The notes under the pieces were generated by a model, which saw only the letters and a list, made by a program, of their open reading frames with translations, did not search any database and was not told where the DNA came from. This document shows, in pieces, positions 1-8,506 of a DNA stretch of 64,000 nucleotides. This DNA comes from Streptomyces sp. NBC_00358. Lineage in GTDB: Bacteria; Actinomycetota; Actinomycetes; Streptomycetales; Streptomycetaceae. The DNA lies in contig NZ_CP107976.1 in the NCBI RefSeq assembly GCF_036099295.1, positions 868,001-932,000 of the forward strand. Reading direction: 5' to 3'. Every line of letters begins with the position of its first letter. Position 1 is the stretch's first letter. The position numbers and the translations under genes were made by a program.

Positions 1-167
1 GGGCCGAGGGAAGCCGATCATCACCCCGGCGGTCCGGTCCGACCGCCCGGAGGACAGCCATAACGATCGTGCAATGTTCAATCAGCATCGGCCTGAGAAT
101 TTGCTATCGCTACCAAAGAAAGGGCTCAATGTCCTTGCTATGTCAGCAGAAAAGCGTTAGGGAGCGG

Positions 168-1181
168 ATGAACGGCACGATCGACGGCTTCAGCTACGGG
201 CTGGTCACACCGGTGGCCGCCTACGTCATGGCCTGCGTGGGCTCGGCGTTGGGGCTGCGCTGTGTGGTGCGGACGGTGCATCACGAGCCCGGCTGGAGGC
301 TGGGCTGGCTCGCTCTGGGAGCCAGCGCTCTCGGCTGCGGCATCTGGACGATGCACTTCATCGCCATGACCGGGTTCTCCGTAGCGGAAACACCCATCAC
401 CTACGACGTCCCGCTGACCGTGCTCAGTCTCGTCGTGGCGATCGTGGTGGTCTCCGCGGGCGTGTTCATCGTCGGGCATCGCGGTGCCACCCGGACCTCC
501 CTGACCGTGGGCGGAAGCATCACCGGCCTCGGCGTCGCGATGATGCACTACCTCGGCATGTTCGCGATGCAGCTCAACGGAGACATCAGCTACAACGCGT
601 TCACCGTGGGCCTGTCCGTGGTCATCGCCCTCGTCGCGGCCACCGCCGCGCTGTGGGCGGCCGTCTCCGTGCAGGGCTTTCTCCGCACCCTCGGTGCCAG
701 CCTCGTCATGGGCCTGGCCGTCACCGGCATGCACTACACGGGCATGGCCGCCGTGAGCGTCCATCTCCACAACGGAATTCAGACGGCCACCAGCGGCCAG
801 GAGGGCACCTCGCTCCTCCTGCCCATGCTCCTCGGCCCGATCATCTTCCTCATCCTCGCCGCGGCCATCGTCATGTTCGACCCGGTCCTGATCCTCGGGG
901 ACAGCGACTGGGACAAGCCCGCCAAAGGACGCTCCAAGGTCGTGGCGCGCGGCAAGCGGAACGCGGCGCCCGTTCCCGCGCCCGTGCCCGCCCCGGCGTA
1001 CGGTGTCGGGGCCCCTTCGGTGCCGATGGCGCAAAGCGGCGCTCAGGGCGACGGCTGGCCGTCGGCCCCGCACCAGCCCCACGCCGCCTACGAGCGCGCC
1101 CCCCAGTACAACGACACGGGCGCCCGGTACGGCGACACGGGCTCCACCGACGTCTACGGAGCCCGGCACGAGGCGGAGTAG
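168..1181 (+). CDS. MHYT-domain integral membrane signalling protein
   Basis: A 337-residue, mostly hydrophobic protein with three MHYT-type motifs: MHFIAM at residues 62-67, MHYLGM at 126-131 and MHYTGM at 188-193, each next to a membrane helix. The even spacing of about 63 residues is the family hallmark. MHYT domains are proposed to bind metal (copper) and to sense diatomic gases such as O2, CO or NO in the membrane. No GGDEF or EAL output domain is attached, so any partner is separate. The cytoplasmic tail after about residue 245 is low-complexity, rich in Pro and Ala and then Tyr/Gly/Asp. I chose ATG 168 because hydrophobic sequence starts just after it; GGGAG precedes it with short spacing. 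In-frame starts at 69 and 129 would add an atypical N-terminus. Confidence 0.85.
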   Translation: MNGTIDGFSYGLVTPVAAYVMACVGSALGLRCVVRTVHHEPGWRLGWLALGASALGCGIWTMHFIAMTGFSVAETPITYDVPLTVLSLVVAIVVVSAGVFIVGHRGATRTSLTVGGSITGLGVAMMHYLGMFAMQLNGDISYNAFTVGLSVVIALVAATAALWAAVSVQGFLRTLGASLVMGLAVTGMHYTGMAAVSVHLHNGIQTATSGQEGTSLLLPMLLGPIIFLILAAAIVMFDPVLILGDSDWDKPAKGRSKVVARGKRNAAPVPAPVPAPAYGVGAPSVPMAQSGAQGDGWPSAPHQPHAAYERAPQYNDTGARYGDTGSTDVYGARHEAE

Positions 1182-1205
1182 TCCCTCCGTCCATCCATTC
1201 CCGGC

Positions 1206-1250
1206 CGATGGCCCGGCCGACGCGTTCACCTCGCGTCGGCCGGGCCATCG
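1206..1250 (+). terminator. Strong hairpin terminator after MHYT gene
   Basis: Perfect 19-bp stem (1206-1224 with 1232-1250) around a 7-nt loop, starting 25 nt after the MHYT stop codon. There is no clear U-run, as is usual in Streptomyces. Confidence 0.8.
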
Positions 1251-1371
1251 CCACAGGTGGCCCTTTTCAGCACGCAAACCGGCCCGGCCGCTCCGGCGAG
1301 GGGTGCGGCGCGAGGTGATTCCCGGTGGCGGAATCCGGTCCGTGCCACGCCCCTCGGAATGATCTTGAGTC

Positions 1372-1377
1372 TAGGGT
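1372..1377 (+). promoter_or_regulatory. -10-like hexamer for a leaderless start
   Basis: TAGGGT lies 7 nt before ATG 1385 and no Shine-Dalgarno fits in between. This matches the TANNNT spacing seen for leaderless actinobacterial transcripts. The -35 region is not obvious. Confidence 0.45.
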
Positions 1378-1384
1378 GCGGGAC

Positions 1385-2200
1385 ATGACCTCCATGACCG
1401 CGCGCGGCACCACGCTCCACTACGACGACACCGGCTCCTCGACCGGGCTGCCCGTCCTGCTGATCCACGGGCATCCCTTCAACCGGACGCTGTGGGCCCC
1501 GCAGGCCGAAGCCCTCGCCGCGGCCGGACACCGTGCGATCACCCCGGACCTGCGCGGCTACGGCGACAGCGGGGTGGAGGCCGGCACCGTGTATCTCGCC
1601 GACTTCGCCGACGACCTCGTCGGGCTGCTGGATCACCTGGACATCGACCGGGCGGTGGTCGGCGGCGTCTCGATGGGCGGGCAGATCGCCATGGAGGTAC
1701 AGCGCGGCCACGCAGATCGGGTACGGGCGCTCGTCCTGTCGGACACCTCGGCGCCCGCCGAGACGGACGACGGCAGGGCCTTCCGCAACCGGTTGGCCGA
1801 CCGTCTCCTGGCGGAGGGGATGGACAGGTACGCGGACGAGGTCATCGGCAAGATGCTCGCGGACTACAACGTCACCGCGATGCCGGAGGTCGCCGCGCAC
1901 GTGCTGCGCATGATGCGCGCCACCGATCCCCGCGGCGCCGCGGCGGCCCTGCGCGGCCGGGCCGAACGGCCCGACTACCGGGACACCCTCGCGGCCGTGC
2001 GGTCGCCCGTGCTGATCGTGGTCGGCGCCGACGACTTCTACACGCCGGTCGCCGACGCCGAGGCCATCCGCGCCCTCGTCCCGCACGCGGTCCTGACCGT
2101 CGTCGACGGCGCCGGCCACCTCCCCGGTGCGGAACAGCCGGGTCGGTTCAATACGGCGTTGCTGGACTTCCTCGCCACCCAGGTGGCCGCCCGTACCTGA
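1385..2200 (+). CDS. Alpha/beta-fold hydrolase
   Basis: A 271-residue cytoplasmic serine hydrolase with a full alpha/beta-hydrolase layout. The oxyanion segment is HGHPF near residue 28, the nucleophile elbow is GVSMGG with Ser96, the acid is in GADDFYTP (Asp216 or Asp217), and the catalytic His245 is in GAGHLPG. The family hydrolyses small esters, lactones (3-oxoadipate enol-lactonase group) or similar substrates; the sequence does not fix the substrate. It stands alone, between a terminator and a convergent ATPase gene. ATG 1385 is preferred to an upstream start at 1325 because TAGGGT sits 7 nt ahead of it and the family motif begins soon after. Confidence 0.85.
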   Translation: MTSMTARGTTLHYDDTGSSTGLPVLLIHGHPFNRTLWAPQAEALAAAGHRAITPDLRGYGDSGVEAGTVYLADFADDLVGLLDHLDIDRAVVGGVSMGGQIAMEVQRGHADRVRALVLSDTSAPAETDDGRAFRNRLADRLLAEGMDRYADEVIGKMLADYNVTAMPEVAAHVLRMMRATDPRGAAAALRGRAERPDYRDTLAAVRSPVLIVVGADDFYTPVADAEAIRALVPHAVLTVVDGAGHLPGAEQPGRFNTALLDFLATQVAART

Positions 2201-2510
2201 AGGGCCGGACCGGTCGTCGCCGGGTCGTCACCCGGTACGCCGGAGAGGGCGTCCCGCCACGCCGGAGCGGGCGTCGGGCGCGGTGTGTACTGATGAGTCC
2301 GTCACCACTCGCTCGGGGGGTGCGTCATGGGGCGGGTCGCTGTTCGGGGCCGCCCCTAGGCGGCACTCAGCGCCCTCTTTCCGCGGTGGCGGAAACCCGG
2401 GCGCTGGACAGTCGGTACCCGCAGCCTGATCGAGGGGCGGGAGTCGCCTCCGTTCGGTCCTTACGGGAAGGGTCACCGTGCGGTCCGTACGGAAGGGGTC
2501 GCGGCAGGAA
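2201..2510. other. Convergent intergenic region with short hairpins
   Basis: 310 bp between two convergent genes. It holds a 6-bp hairpin (2349-2364, loop CCTA) and a 7-bp hairpin (2378-2395, loop GGTG), either of which could help terminate transcription, plus an imperfect 20-nt direct repeat (2455-2474 and 2481-2500). I see no gene with convincing coding character. Confidence 0.5.
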
Positions 2511-3119
2511 TTACGACGGAGTCTGCGTCGGCATCTCGAACCACATGGTCTTGCCGGTGGGCGTGCACGTGCTGCCCCAGCTCTCGGCGAGCAGATCGAG
2601 CAGTTCGGTACCGCGCCCGCCTTCCGCGTCGGGGTCGGCCTCGCGGCGTACGGGGCAGACGGGATCGGTGTCCTCGACCTCGCACAGCAGCCGGGATTCG
2701 CGCACGGACAGGTTGAGCCGCAGCGGGCCGCGCGTATGGCACAGGGCGTTGGTGACCAGCTCGCTGACCAGAAGCTCGGCGGTGTCCGCCAGATCCTCCA
2801 GATCCCATTCCTCCAACTGCGCCGTCACCAGACGGCGGGCTCTGCGCGCCGAGGTCAGTTCCCGGGACAGGGGCCAGGAGGCGTCCCAGGCGGTGGCACT
2901 GGCGCGGGGCGCGTCGAACGGCCGGATCGGTTCCAGAACGCGCGACCAGAGTGCCATGTTCCGGGCGAGCCAAGAGGTGGGTGCGGCTTCAGCTGACGTT
3001 TCCTGCTCCTGAGCTCGGTCCGTGGCATCCTCGCGCCCCGATGCCTCAGGTCGGCGGTAGAGCCGGGCGAAGCGCCCCCGGCGGGATATCGCCGGGAAGT
3101 CGATGGCCCCCGGGGCCAT
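2511..3119 (-). CDS. RsbW-like ATP-binding regulatory protein
   Basis: A 202-residue protein with a C-terminal HATPase_c domain of the anti-sigma/SpoIIAB type (about residues 80-200). The N-box is in LVSELVTNALCH, a G1-like segment is EVEDTDP, and a G2-like segment is GGRGTELLDLL. Such proteins bind ATP and act as partner-switching kinases or sequestering factors for sigma factors or anti-sigma antagonists; Streptomyces genomes carry dozens. The N-terminal 70 residues are poorly conserved in character. ATG 3119 has AAGGGA 9 nt upstream; a GTG at 3140 is the alternative start. It is divergent from the TetR gene at 3350. Confidence 0.8.
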   Translation of the reverse strand: MAPGAIDFPAISRRGRFARLYRRPEASGREDATDRAQEQETSAEAAPTSWLARNMALWSRVLEPIRPFDAPRASATAWDASWPLSRELTSARRARRLVTAQLEEWDLEDLADTAELLVSELVTNALCHTRGPLRLNLSVRESRLLCEVEDTDPVCPVRREADPDAEGGRGTELLDLLAESWGSTCTPTGKTMWFEMPTQTPS

Positions 3120-3297
3120 GGAAATCAGTCCCTTCTGCACTGCTGGCGACAGACTGCCGGAGAGGCGCGGACCCGTCGACGACCGGTCCGGGCATGTGGC
3201 CAGGTCACGCGTTCACGTAACGTCCGTCACGATAACAAATATACGTGTAGCACTCGCTACGGCAAGAATCCTTTCCTAGGGTACGGATCCGGACATA

Positions 3298-3316
3298 TGA
3301 GACGTGTTTGGTCTCA
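3298..3316. promoter_or_regulatory. Palindromic operator ahead of TetR gene
   Basis: TGAGAC, 7 nt, GTCTCA: a perfect 6-bp inverted repeat ending 33 nt before the TetR start, in the divergent region 3120-3349. This is where an autoregulatory TetR site is expected. The surrounding 3210-3300 stretch is unusually AT-rich and probably holds the promoters. Confidence 0.55.
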
Positions 3317-3349
3317 CGCCGCCACACTGTAGCCACCCGGGGGTTCCTC

Positions 3350-3946
3350 ATGGCACGCACAGCTGACCCGGACAAACGACGCGATCTCATCGACCGGGTC
3401 CGCGCGTACCTGATCCGCAACGGCCTGGCCGACCTGTCCCTGCGCCCGCTGGCCCGAGCCCTGGGCACCAGCGACCGCATGCTCCTGTACTACTTCGGGA
3501 GCAAGGAGACCATGGTCGCCGAGGCGCTCGCGCTGGACGAGAGGCGACCGCTGCTACAGGCCCGGAGCCGGCTCGAATCCAGCGAAGCCCCCAGGGGCCC
3601 GGCGGGAGTCCGCCGCTTCATGGAAGAGGTCTGGCAGCAGTTCAACGCCCCCGAGCTGCGCCGCGCGCTCCCGCTCTATCTCGAGATCATGACCGCCGGC
3701 CTGCTCCACCCGGACCGGTACGGACCCGTCATGCGGGACACCCTGGCCGAGTGGACCGGCCTGCTCACCGCCGCCTTCCTCGACCTCGGCATGACCGGGA
3801 CGCGGGCCCGGACAGAGGCCACGGTCCTGGTCGACGCGACCTTCGGACTGCTCGTCGCCTCCCTGGCGGACAGCTACCGGGACCGGTACGACGCGGCCTA
3901 CCGCGCCCTCCTCGATCGCCTCGAACCCGGCTGGCACGTCACCTGA
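3350..3946 (+). CDS. TetR/AcrR family transcriptional regulator
   Basis: A 198-residue regulator. The N-terminal helix-turn-helix spans about residues 10-55 (RDLIDRV, then LSLRPLARALGTSDRMLLYYF); the YYFGSKE segment is the classic end of the TetR recognition helix. The ligand-binding C-terminal half is helical, with no recognisable specificity. ATG 3350 follows a GGGGG run at 3339-3343 by about 6 nt; an in-frame upstream start at 3308 would overlap the proposed operator and is less likely. The target gene is unclear: it could control itself or the divergent ATPase gene. Confidence 0.85.
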   Translation: MARTADPDKRRDLIDRVRAYLIRNGLADLSLRPLARALGTSDRMLLYYFGSKETMVAEALALDERRPLLQARSRLESSEAPRGPAGVRRFMEEVWQQFNAPELRRALPLYLEIMTAGLLHPDRYGPVMRDTLAEWTGLLTAAFLDLGMTGTRARTEATVLVDATFGLLVASLADSYRDRYDAAYRALLDRLEPGWHVT

Positions 3947-4018
3947 GCGGGGCCGGGCAAGCCCGGGTCGGACAAGCCCCTGACCGGCGTCGCCCCGTTC
4001 GGAAAGGCTCACCGGGCC

Positions 4019-5677
4019 TTACAGCCTCGCTCCGAAGTCCTGCGTCCACCACGGACCCCCCGGCCCCTTGTGCACACCCACTCCTATGTTCTTGAACGAG
4101 CAGTTGAGGATGTTCGCGCGGTGCCCCGGGCTGTTCATCCAGGAGTCCATCACCGCCTGCGGGGTCTGCTGGCCCATGGCGATGTTCTCGCCGTACGTGG
4201 ACCAGCGATAACCCGCGGCGGTGATGCGCTCACCGGGGTCGACGCCGTCGGGGTTGGTGTGCTCGAAGAAGTCGCGGGCCGCCATGTCGTCGGAGTGGCG
4301 CCGGGCTGCGTCCTCCAGTTGGGCGTCCTCCGTGACAGGACCGCAGCCGGCCGCCGCCCGCTCCCTGTTCACCAGCGCCACCACCTGCGCCACGGTGCTC
4401 GACGTGGCCGACCCCGCCCGGGGCGTCCCGGACGCCCGCAGGACCGACCGGGACGAGGACGCTCCGGCCGACGCGCTCGGACCGGCGGAACGGGGTTTCT
4501 TCGAGGTCTTCGGCTCGGCCCGTTCCGACGCGGACCGCGACGAGGAAGGAGATGACGAGGCCGGGGCGGTGGCCGACGCGGAGCCGCCGGGGGCGCCCGT
4601 TGCCGAGAGGTCCATGACGGGGTCGCCCGCGGTCCGCGCGGGCTCGGCCCCGTCGGTACGGGTTCCGGGCCCGATACCGAGGTACCAGAGGCCACCGCCC
4701 GCCATACAGGCCGCCACGAGGGCGGCTCCGAGGGCCCGGCGCCGGAAGCGGCGGCGCCTGCGGGCCTCGCCGCGCGAGGTCGCTCCGCCGCGGGACGCGC
4801 GGTGCCCGGCCCCCGCCGGACGCGCTCCTTGACCGGCGCCGGACGCGGTCCGTGACGCGGAGCCCGTGGCCGCCATCCCGCCCGGCTCGGTCCGCAGCGC
4901 CTCTATCAGCCCGGGCGCCACGGCTATCAGCGCCAGGCCTGCCAGCAGTCCCTCCGCGGGCACCAGTCCGCTCCACAGACCGGAGCAGCGCACGCAGTCG
5001 CGGGCGTGCCGGGCTATGCGCTTGCGCCACAGCGGGGAGGGCCGACCGTCCCAGGTGGCGAGGACGCCCCGCAGTTCCTCGCAGGGCGGACGTGACGCGT
5101 CGAGGGCCCGGACCACCACCCGGGCGGTCTCCAACTGGGCCTTCATCCGCTGCACTTGGACCGCGGTGTGCCGGGGCGACAGTTCCAGGGCGTCGGCGAC
5201 CTCCGTCCGGGTCAGTTCACCGGCGCATTCCAGCCACCACAGCGAGAGCACACCACGGTCGTCGGGTTCGAGCCAGCGGGTCGCCAGCGCGGTCTCCCGG
5301 CGCTGGCCGGAGAGCTGGAGCCGCACCATGGTCAGGTCCACGAAGTCGGAGCCGGGGTCCGCGAGGTCCTCCGCCTCGTCCATCGCGCCCAAGGCGAGCC
5401 GGCGGTCCCGCCAGTGCGCCCGGACCTGGTTCATCGCGATCGCCACGAGCCAGGAGCGGAAGCTCTCCGGCGCACGCAGCCCGTCCAGGCCGTCCAGGGC
5501 ACGGAGCATGGTGTTCTGCACGACGTCGTCGACATCGACCGAGCCGTTCAGCGCGCGTCCGACGATGTTGTAGACCAAGGGGAGGAACGCGCTGACCAGG
5601 GCGTCCTGGGCCGCCGAGTCTCCCGCTCGGGCGGCGGTCACCAGTGCCGCCGGCTCGACCGCGTGCTGTCTCCTCAT
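4019..5677 (-). CDS. ECF-type sigma factor fused to membrane helix and CAP/SCP domain
   Basis: A 552-residue fusion. Residues 11-90 match sigma-70 region 2 (VDVDDVVQNTMLRAL; ESFRSWLVAIAMNQVRAHWR) and 145-187 match region 4. A zinc-finger-like H224-x3-C228-x2-C231 motif follows, then a basic stretch, one membrane helix (314-334), a long Ser/Ala/Pro linker and a C-terminal CAP/SCP domain (428-552) with His473, Glu497 and His519 in the EHTNPDG, YGENIA and SPGHR motifs. The sigma part would be cytoplasmic and the CAP domain outside the membrane, so signal reception and promoter selection would sit in one chain. ATG 5677 has AGGGAAG upstream. It is divergent from the helicase gene. The family layout is inferred from sequence; the mechanism is unknown. 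Confidence 0.85.
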   Translation of the reverse strand: MRRQHAVEPAALVTAARAGDSAAQDALVSAFLPLVYNIVGRALNGSVDVDDVVQNTMLRALDGLDGLRAPESFRSWLVAIAMNQVRAHWRDRRLALGAMDEAEDLADPGSDFVDLTMVRLQLSGQRRETALATRWLEPDDRGVLSLWWLECAGELTRTEVADALELSPRHTAVQVQRMKAQLETARVVVRALDASRPPCEELRGVLATWDGRPSPLWRKRIARHARDCVRCSGLWSGLVPAEGLLAGLALIAVAPGLIEALRTEPGGMAATGSASRTASGAGQGARPAGAGHRASRGGATSRGEARRRRRFRRRALGAALVAACMAGGGLWYLGIGPGTRTDGAEPARTAGDPVMDLSATGAPGGSASATAPASSSPSSSRSASERAEPKTSKKPRSAGPSASAGASSSRSVLRASGTPRAGSATSSTVAQVVALVNRERAAAGCGPVTEDAQLEDAARRHSDDMAARDFFEHTNPDGVDPGERITAAGYRWSTYGENIAMGQQTPQAVMDSWMNSPGHRANILNCSFKNIGVGVHKGPGGPWWTQDFGARL

Positions 5678-5880
5678 GAAAACTTCCCTGCCCTCGACTC
5701 CGAACGATGCTGCCGTTGTCTGGGAGACCGCCCGCGGGACCCCGGATAACAGTTCTTCGGGGACTCGTTGCCGCAGAGACTGTCCGCACCGTCCCGCCGC
5801 CCGCAAGGAGCAGGGACGAAGGTCACATCGCGGGCGGCCGGGTGCACCACCGGGGCCCGCGGGTGCCCTCGGGCCCGCTG

Positions 5881-5939
5881 GTAAAATGGGAGGACGCTTC
5901 GAAGTCGCCGGGGCCCGTGCCAAGAGGTACGGGCCCCGG
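5881..5939 (+). promoter_or_regulatory. Leader hairpin of the DEAD-box helicase gene
   Basis: A -10-like TAAAAT (about 5882-5887) is followed by a 14-bp hairpin (5908-5921 with 5926-5939, loop AAGA, one G-T pair) lying 34 nt before the helicase ATG. If transcription starts near 5893, the hairpin is in the 5' UTR. It could be a regulatory structure, or a terminator of upstream read-through. Confidence 0.45.
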
Positions 5940-5973
5940 GGCGTTCCGGGCGTCAGACTGAGGAAGGTTCCCC

Positions 5974-7386
5974 ATGAACGCGAAGCCGCCGGCCCCCGGC
6001 CTCTCCGATGCCGGCGAGGAGCAGCCGCCGACAGCGCCGCAGGAAGACGTCCCGACACCGCGGACCGTCTCCACGGGCCTGCCCGCGGCCGCGTCGTTCG
6101 ACGCGCTCGGCCTGCCGCCCGGCCTGGTGGAGAAGATGACCGCCCTCGGGGTGACGGAGCCCTTCCCCATCCAGGCCGCGACGCTGCCCAACGCGCTCGC
6201 CGGGCACGACGTCCTCGGCCGGGCACGGACCGGTTCCGGCAAGACGCTGGCCTTCGGACTGGCGCTGCTGACCCGGACGGCGGGCCGGCGAGCGGAGGCG
6301 AAGCGGCCGCTGGCCCTGGTCCTGGTACCGACCCGGGAGCTCGCGCAGCAGGTGAGCGACGCGCTGGAACCGTACGCGCAGACCTTGAACGTACGGCTGG
6401 CGACGGTGGTGGGCGGTCTGTCGATCAACCGCCAGCAGGCGCTGCTGCGGGCCGGCGTCGAAGTGCTCATCGCGACGCCGGGGCGGCTGACCGACCTGGT
6501 GTCACGCAGGGACTGCGTCCTGAACCACGTGCGGATCACGGTGCTGGACGAGGCGGACCAGATGTGCGATCTGGGCTTCCTGCCTCAGGTCTCCGATCTC
6601 CTCGACCAGATCCCCGAGGACGGGCAGCGGCTGCTGTTCTCGGCCACGCTCGACCACAACGTCGACCAGCTCGTGCGGAACCACCTGCACGACCCGGTTC
6701 TCGCCTCGGTCGACCGGGTGGCGGCCTCGGTGACCACGATGGAACACCACGTGCTGAACATCCACGGCGCCGACAAGTACGCGACGGCGACCGAGATCGC
6801 CGCGCGGGACGGCCGCGTGCTGATGTTCCTGGACACCAAGGCCGGCGTGGACCAGTTCACCCGTCACCTGCGGGCCAGCGGTATCCGGGCCTCCGCCCTG
6901 CACAGCGGGAAGTCGCAGCCGCAGCGGATGCACACGCTCGCCCAGTTCAAGAACGATGAGATCAACGTTCTGGTGGCCACCAATGTCGCCGCGCGGGGCA
7001 TTCACATCGAGGCGCTCGACCTCGTCGTCAACGTCGACCCGCCCGCCGACGCCAAGGAGTATCTGCACCGGGCCGGGCGCACGGCGCGCGCCGGGGAGTC
7101 CGGGAGCGTGGTCACCCTGGTCACCCACGGCCAACGGCGGGATGTGAACCGGCTGATGTCCGACGCCGGAATCCGGCCGACCGTCACCCAGGTGCGCTCC
7201 GGCGAGGCGGCCCTGACCGACATCACGGGGGCCAAGCGCCCGCCGACCGGACCGAAGACCGGCAACGCGCCCTTCCGCGGCATCGGCACCCGCCCGGGGC
7301 GCCCCGCCAAGGAGTCCCGCAAGACCGCGGACGCCCGAAAGGCGGCGGAGGCCCGCGCGGCGGCCCGGGTACGCAAGAGCCGCTGA
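5974..7386 (+). CDS. DEAD-box ATP-dependent RNA helicase
   Basis: A 470-residue superfamily 2 RNA helicase with every core motif: Q-motif (FPIQAATLPNAL), motif I ARTGSGKT (84-91), Ia PTRELAQQ, Ib TPGRL, motif II DEAD (192-195), motif III SAT (223-225), motif V VAARGIHI and motif VI HRAGRTARAG (about residue 364). The C-terminal 60 residues are basic and Ala/Arg/Lys-rich, likely an RNA-binding tail. It unwinds RNA secondary structure, with roles in ribosome assembly, mRNA turnover and cold adaptation in this family. AGGAAGG precedes the ATG. It has a long leader with a hairpin and a strong terminator after it, so it is probably monocistronic. Confidence 0.93.
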   Translation: MNAKPPAPGLSDAGEEQPPTAPQEDVPTPRTVSTGLPAAASFDALGLPPGLVEKMTALGVTEPFPIQAATLPNALAGHDVLGRARTGSGKTLAFGLALLTRTAGRRAEAKRPLALVLVPTRELAQQVSDALEPYAQTLNVRLATVVGGLSINRQQALLRAGVEVLIATPGRLTDLVSRRDCVLNHVRITVLDEADQMCDLGFLPQVSDLLDQIPEDGQRLLFSATLDHNVDQLVRNHLHDPVLASVDRVAASVTTMEHHVLNIHGADKYATATEIAARDGRVLMFLDTKAGVDQFTRHLRASGIRASALHSGKSQPQRMHTLAQFKNDEINVLVATNVAARGIHIEALDLVVNVDPPADAKEYLHRAGRTARAGESGSVVTLVTHGQRRDVNRLMSDAGIRPTVTQVRSGEAALTDITGAKRPPTGPKTGNAPFRGIGTRPGRPAKESRKTADARKAAEARAAARVRKSR

Positions 7387-7414
7387 CGCCGCAGTCGACG
7401 CACCGCCGAGGAGG

Positions 7415-7455
7415 ACGGAGGGGGCCCGGAGCGCGACGCTCCGGGCCCCCTCCGT
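7415..7455 (+). terminator. Perfect 19-bp terminator hairpin after helicase
   Basis: 19-bp uninterrupted stem (7415-7433 with 7437-7455) with a CGA loop, 28 nt after the helicase stop codon. It is the longest perfect stem in this part of the window. Confidence 0.85.
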
Positions 7456-7519
7456 TCCGCCACGGCGGGTGGCGGTGCAGCGGGACGACAACTCCCCTGC
7501 CCGTGCCGGTCCGTTGTGG

Positions 7520-7693
7520 TCAGGGTCGTGCGCCCGGCCTGTCGACGACGTCCCAGGCGTCGCGCACGGCGGCGATGGCATGGGACGAGTCCTGCGGATC
7601 CGCCGACGGTACGTGGACGCCCTTGGGCAGGGCACCGGCACGGCGTGCATCACCGCTCCAGGTGCCCGGTGGGCGTCGGCCCACCGATAGCAT
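7520..7693 (-). CDS. Possible 57-residue protein or gene remnant
   Basis: An open frame of 57 codons (ATG 7693) with good third-position GC and a plausible C-terminal sequence (SHAIAAVRDAWDVVDRP). It would be divergent from the small gene at 7700, and its start overlaps that gene's proposed -10 hexamer. I recognise no family. It may be the C-terminal remnant of a larger lost gene, or chance. There is nothing else in 7456-7699. Confidence 0.25.
   Translation of the reverse strand: MLSVGRRPPGTWSGDARRAGALPKGVHVPSADPQDSSHAIAAVRDAWDVVDRPGARP
7688..7693 (+). promoter_or_regulatory. -10-like hexamer for a leaderless start
   Basis: TAGCAT lies 6 nt before GTG 7700 with no Shine-Dalgarno, which supports the small gene at 7700 being expressed as a leaderless message. 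Confidence 0.4.
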
Positions 7694-7699
7694 CACATC

Positions 7700-7915
7700 G
7701 TGCTCACCCCAACACCCCGCCGCAAGCTGCTGATTGCCCTGCTGGTCGCGGCACTTGTCGCGTTCGGCTTCTTCGCTCTGCGGCCTGTCCGGGAAACCTG
7801 CACGATCACCTCCGAACCGTACGGCTCCGTCTTCGACCCCGACAGCGTCGAAGGCTCCGGCAACGGCCGGTGCGGCGAAGAGCGCACACGCTTCTTGACC
7901 TGGTTCGAGGGATAG
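7700..7915 (+). CDS. Small membrane-anchored or secreted protein
   Basis: A 71-residue protein: a short basic N-terminus (PTPRRK), one hydrophobic helix (LLIALLVAALVAFGFFAL, about residues 10-27), then a 44-residue outer part with two cysteines (RETCTITSEPYG and NGRCGEER) that could form a disulfide. This is a type II anchor or uncleaved signal topology. I do not recognise a family. The sequence resembles the N-terminal portion of many small Streptomyces exported proteins. The GTG start is supported by TAGCAT 6 nt upstream. Confidence 0.55.
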   Translation: MLTPTPRRKLLIALLVAALVAFGFFALRPVRETCTITSEPYGSVFDPDSVEGSGNGRCGEERTRFLTWFEG

Positions 7916-7999
7916 GGACGTTCCACCAAGTCAAGGCCACCGACTGCGAGATGCCCGTGGTCGGGGCGCGGTCAGGCGGGCGCCGCGTGGGCCCCCGCG

Positions 8000-8506
8000 T
8001 CACCGCACGGCGACCACCTTGACCATGGTGTCGGAGTCCGGCCCCGACTCCACGGTCGTGAAGCCTTCGTCGAGATACAGACGGCGTGCCCGATTCGCCC
8101 GTTCGACGCTCAGGCAGATCCGGGTGAAGCCGCTGTCGCCGGCTCGCCGGGCCATCTCGGCCATCAAGGCGCGCCCCACGCCCCTGCCCCGCCACGACGG
8201 GACGACTCCGAGCGACACTTCCGGGACATCCGCGGCCACGAAGCCGTACCCGGCGTCGTCGGCACCGAACAGACGCAGCCACACCGCGCCGACGGGGTGT
8301 CCACCCGGGTCGACCGCGACCACACCGAGATCGCCCCGCCGGACCCACCCTTCGACGTAGTGCGCCGTCCGACGGTCTTCGCGAGCCTGATCACGGCTGA
8401 CCGCCTCCCGGGTGGGGTCCCAGTTCACGGCGGCCAGGAGCATGTCCCAGAGGAACTCCGCATCGTCAACTGTGGCTGCCCGCAACGAAAATCCGATGTC
8501 TCCCAT
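8000..8506 (-). CDS. GNAT family N-acetyltransferase
   Basis: A 168-residue acetyl-CoA-dependent acetyltransferase. The motif A pyrophosphate loop is VVPSWRGRGVGRAL, preceded by the beta-4 strand VPEVSLGVVP; the C-terminal motif B (RICLSVERANRARRLYLDEGF) is typical of enzymes that acetylate small amines or protein N-termini. The start at 8506 is set by GGAGGA about 8 nt upstream; an in-frame ATG at 8584 would add an Arg-rich tail with no homology features. No operon partner: the next gene upstream on the same strand begins well apart. Substrate unknown. Confidence 0.85.
   Translation of the reverse strand: MGDIGFSLRAATVDDAEFLWDMLLAAVNWDPTREAVSRDQAREDRRTAHYVEGWVRRGDLGVVAVDPGGHPVGAVWLRLFGADDAGYGFVAADVPEVSLGVVPSWRGRGVGRALMAEMARRAGDSGFTRICLSVERANRARRLYLDEGFTTVESGPDSDTMVKVVAVR

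Noticed and set aside
2291..2303. CTGATGAGTCCGT resembling a hammerhead ribozyme core.
   Set aside because: The matching GGACGAAAC part and stem III are absent, so only 13 nt match by chance.
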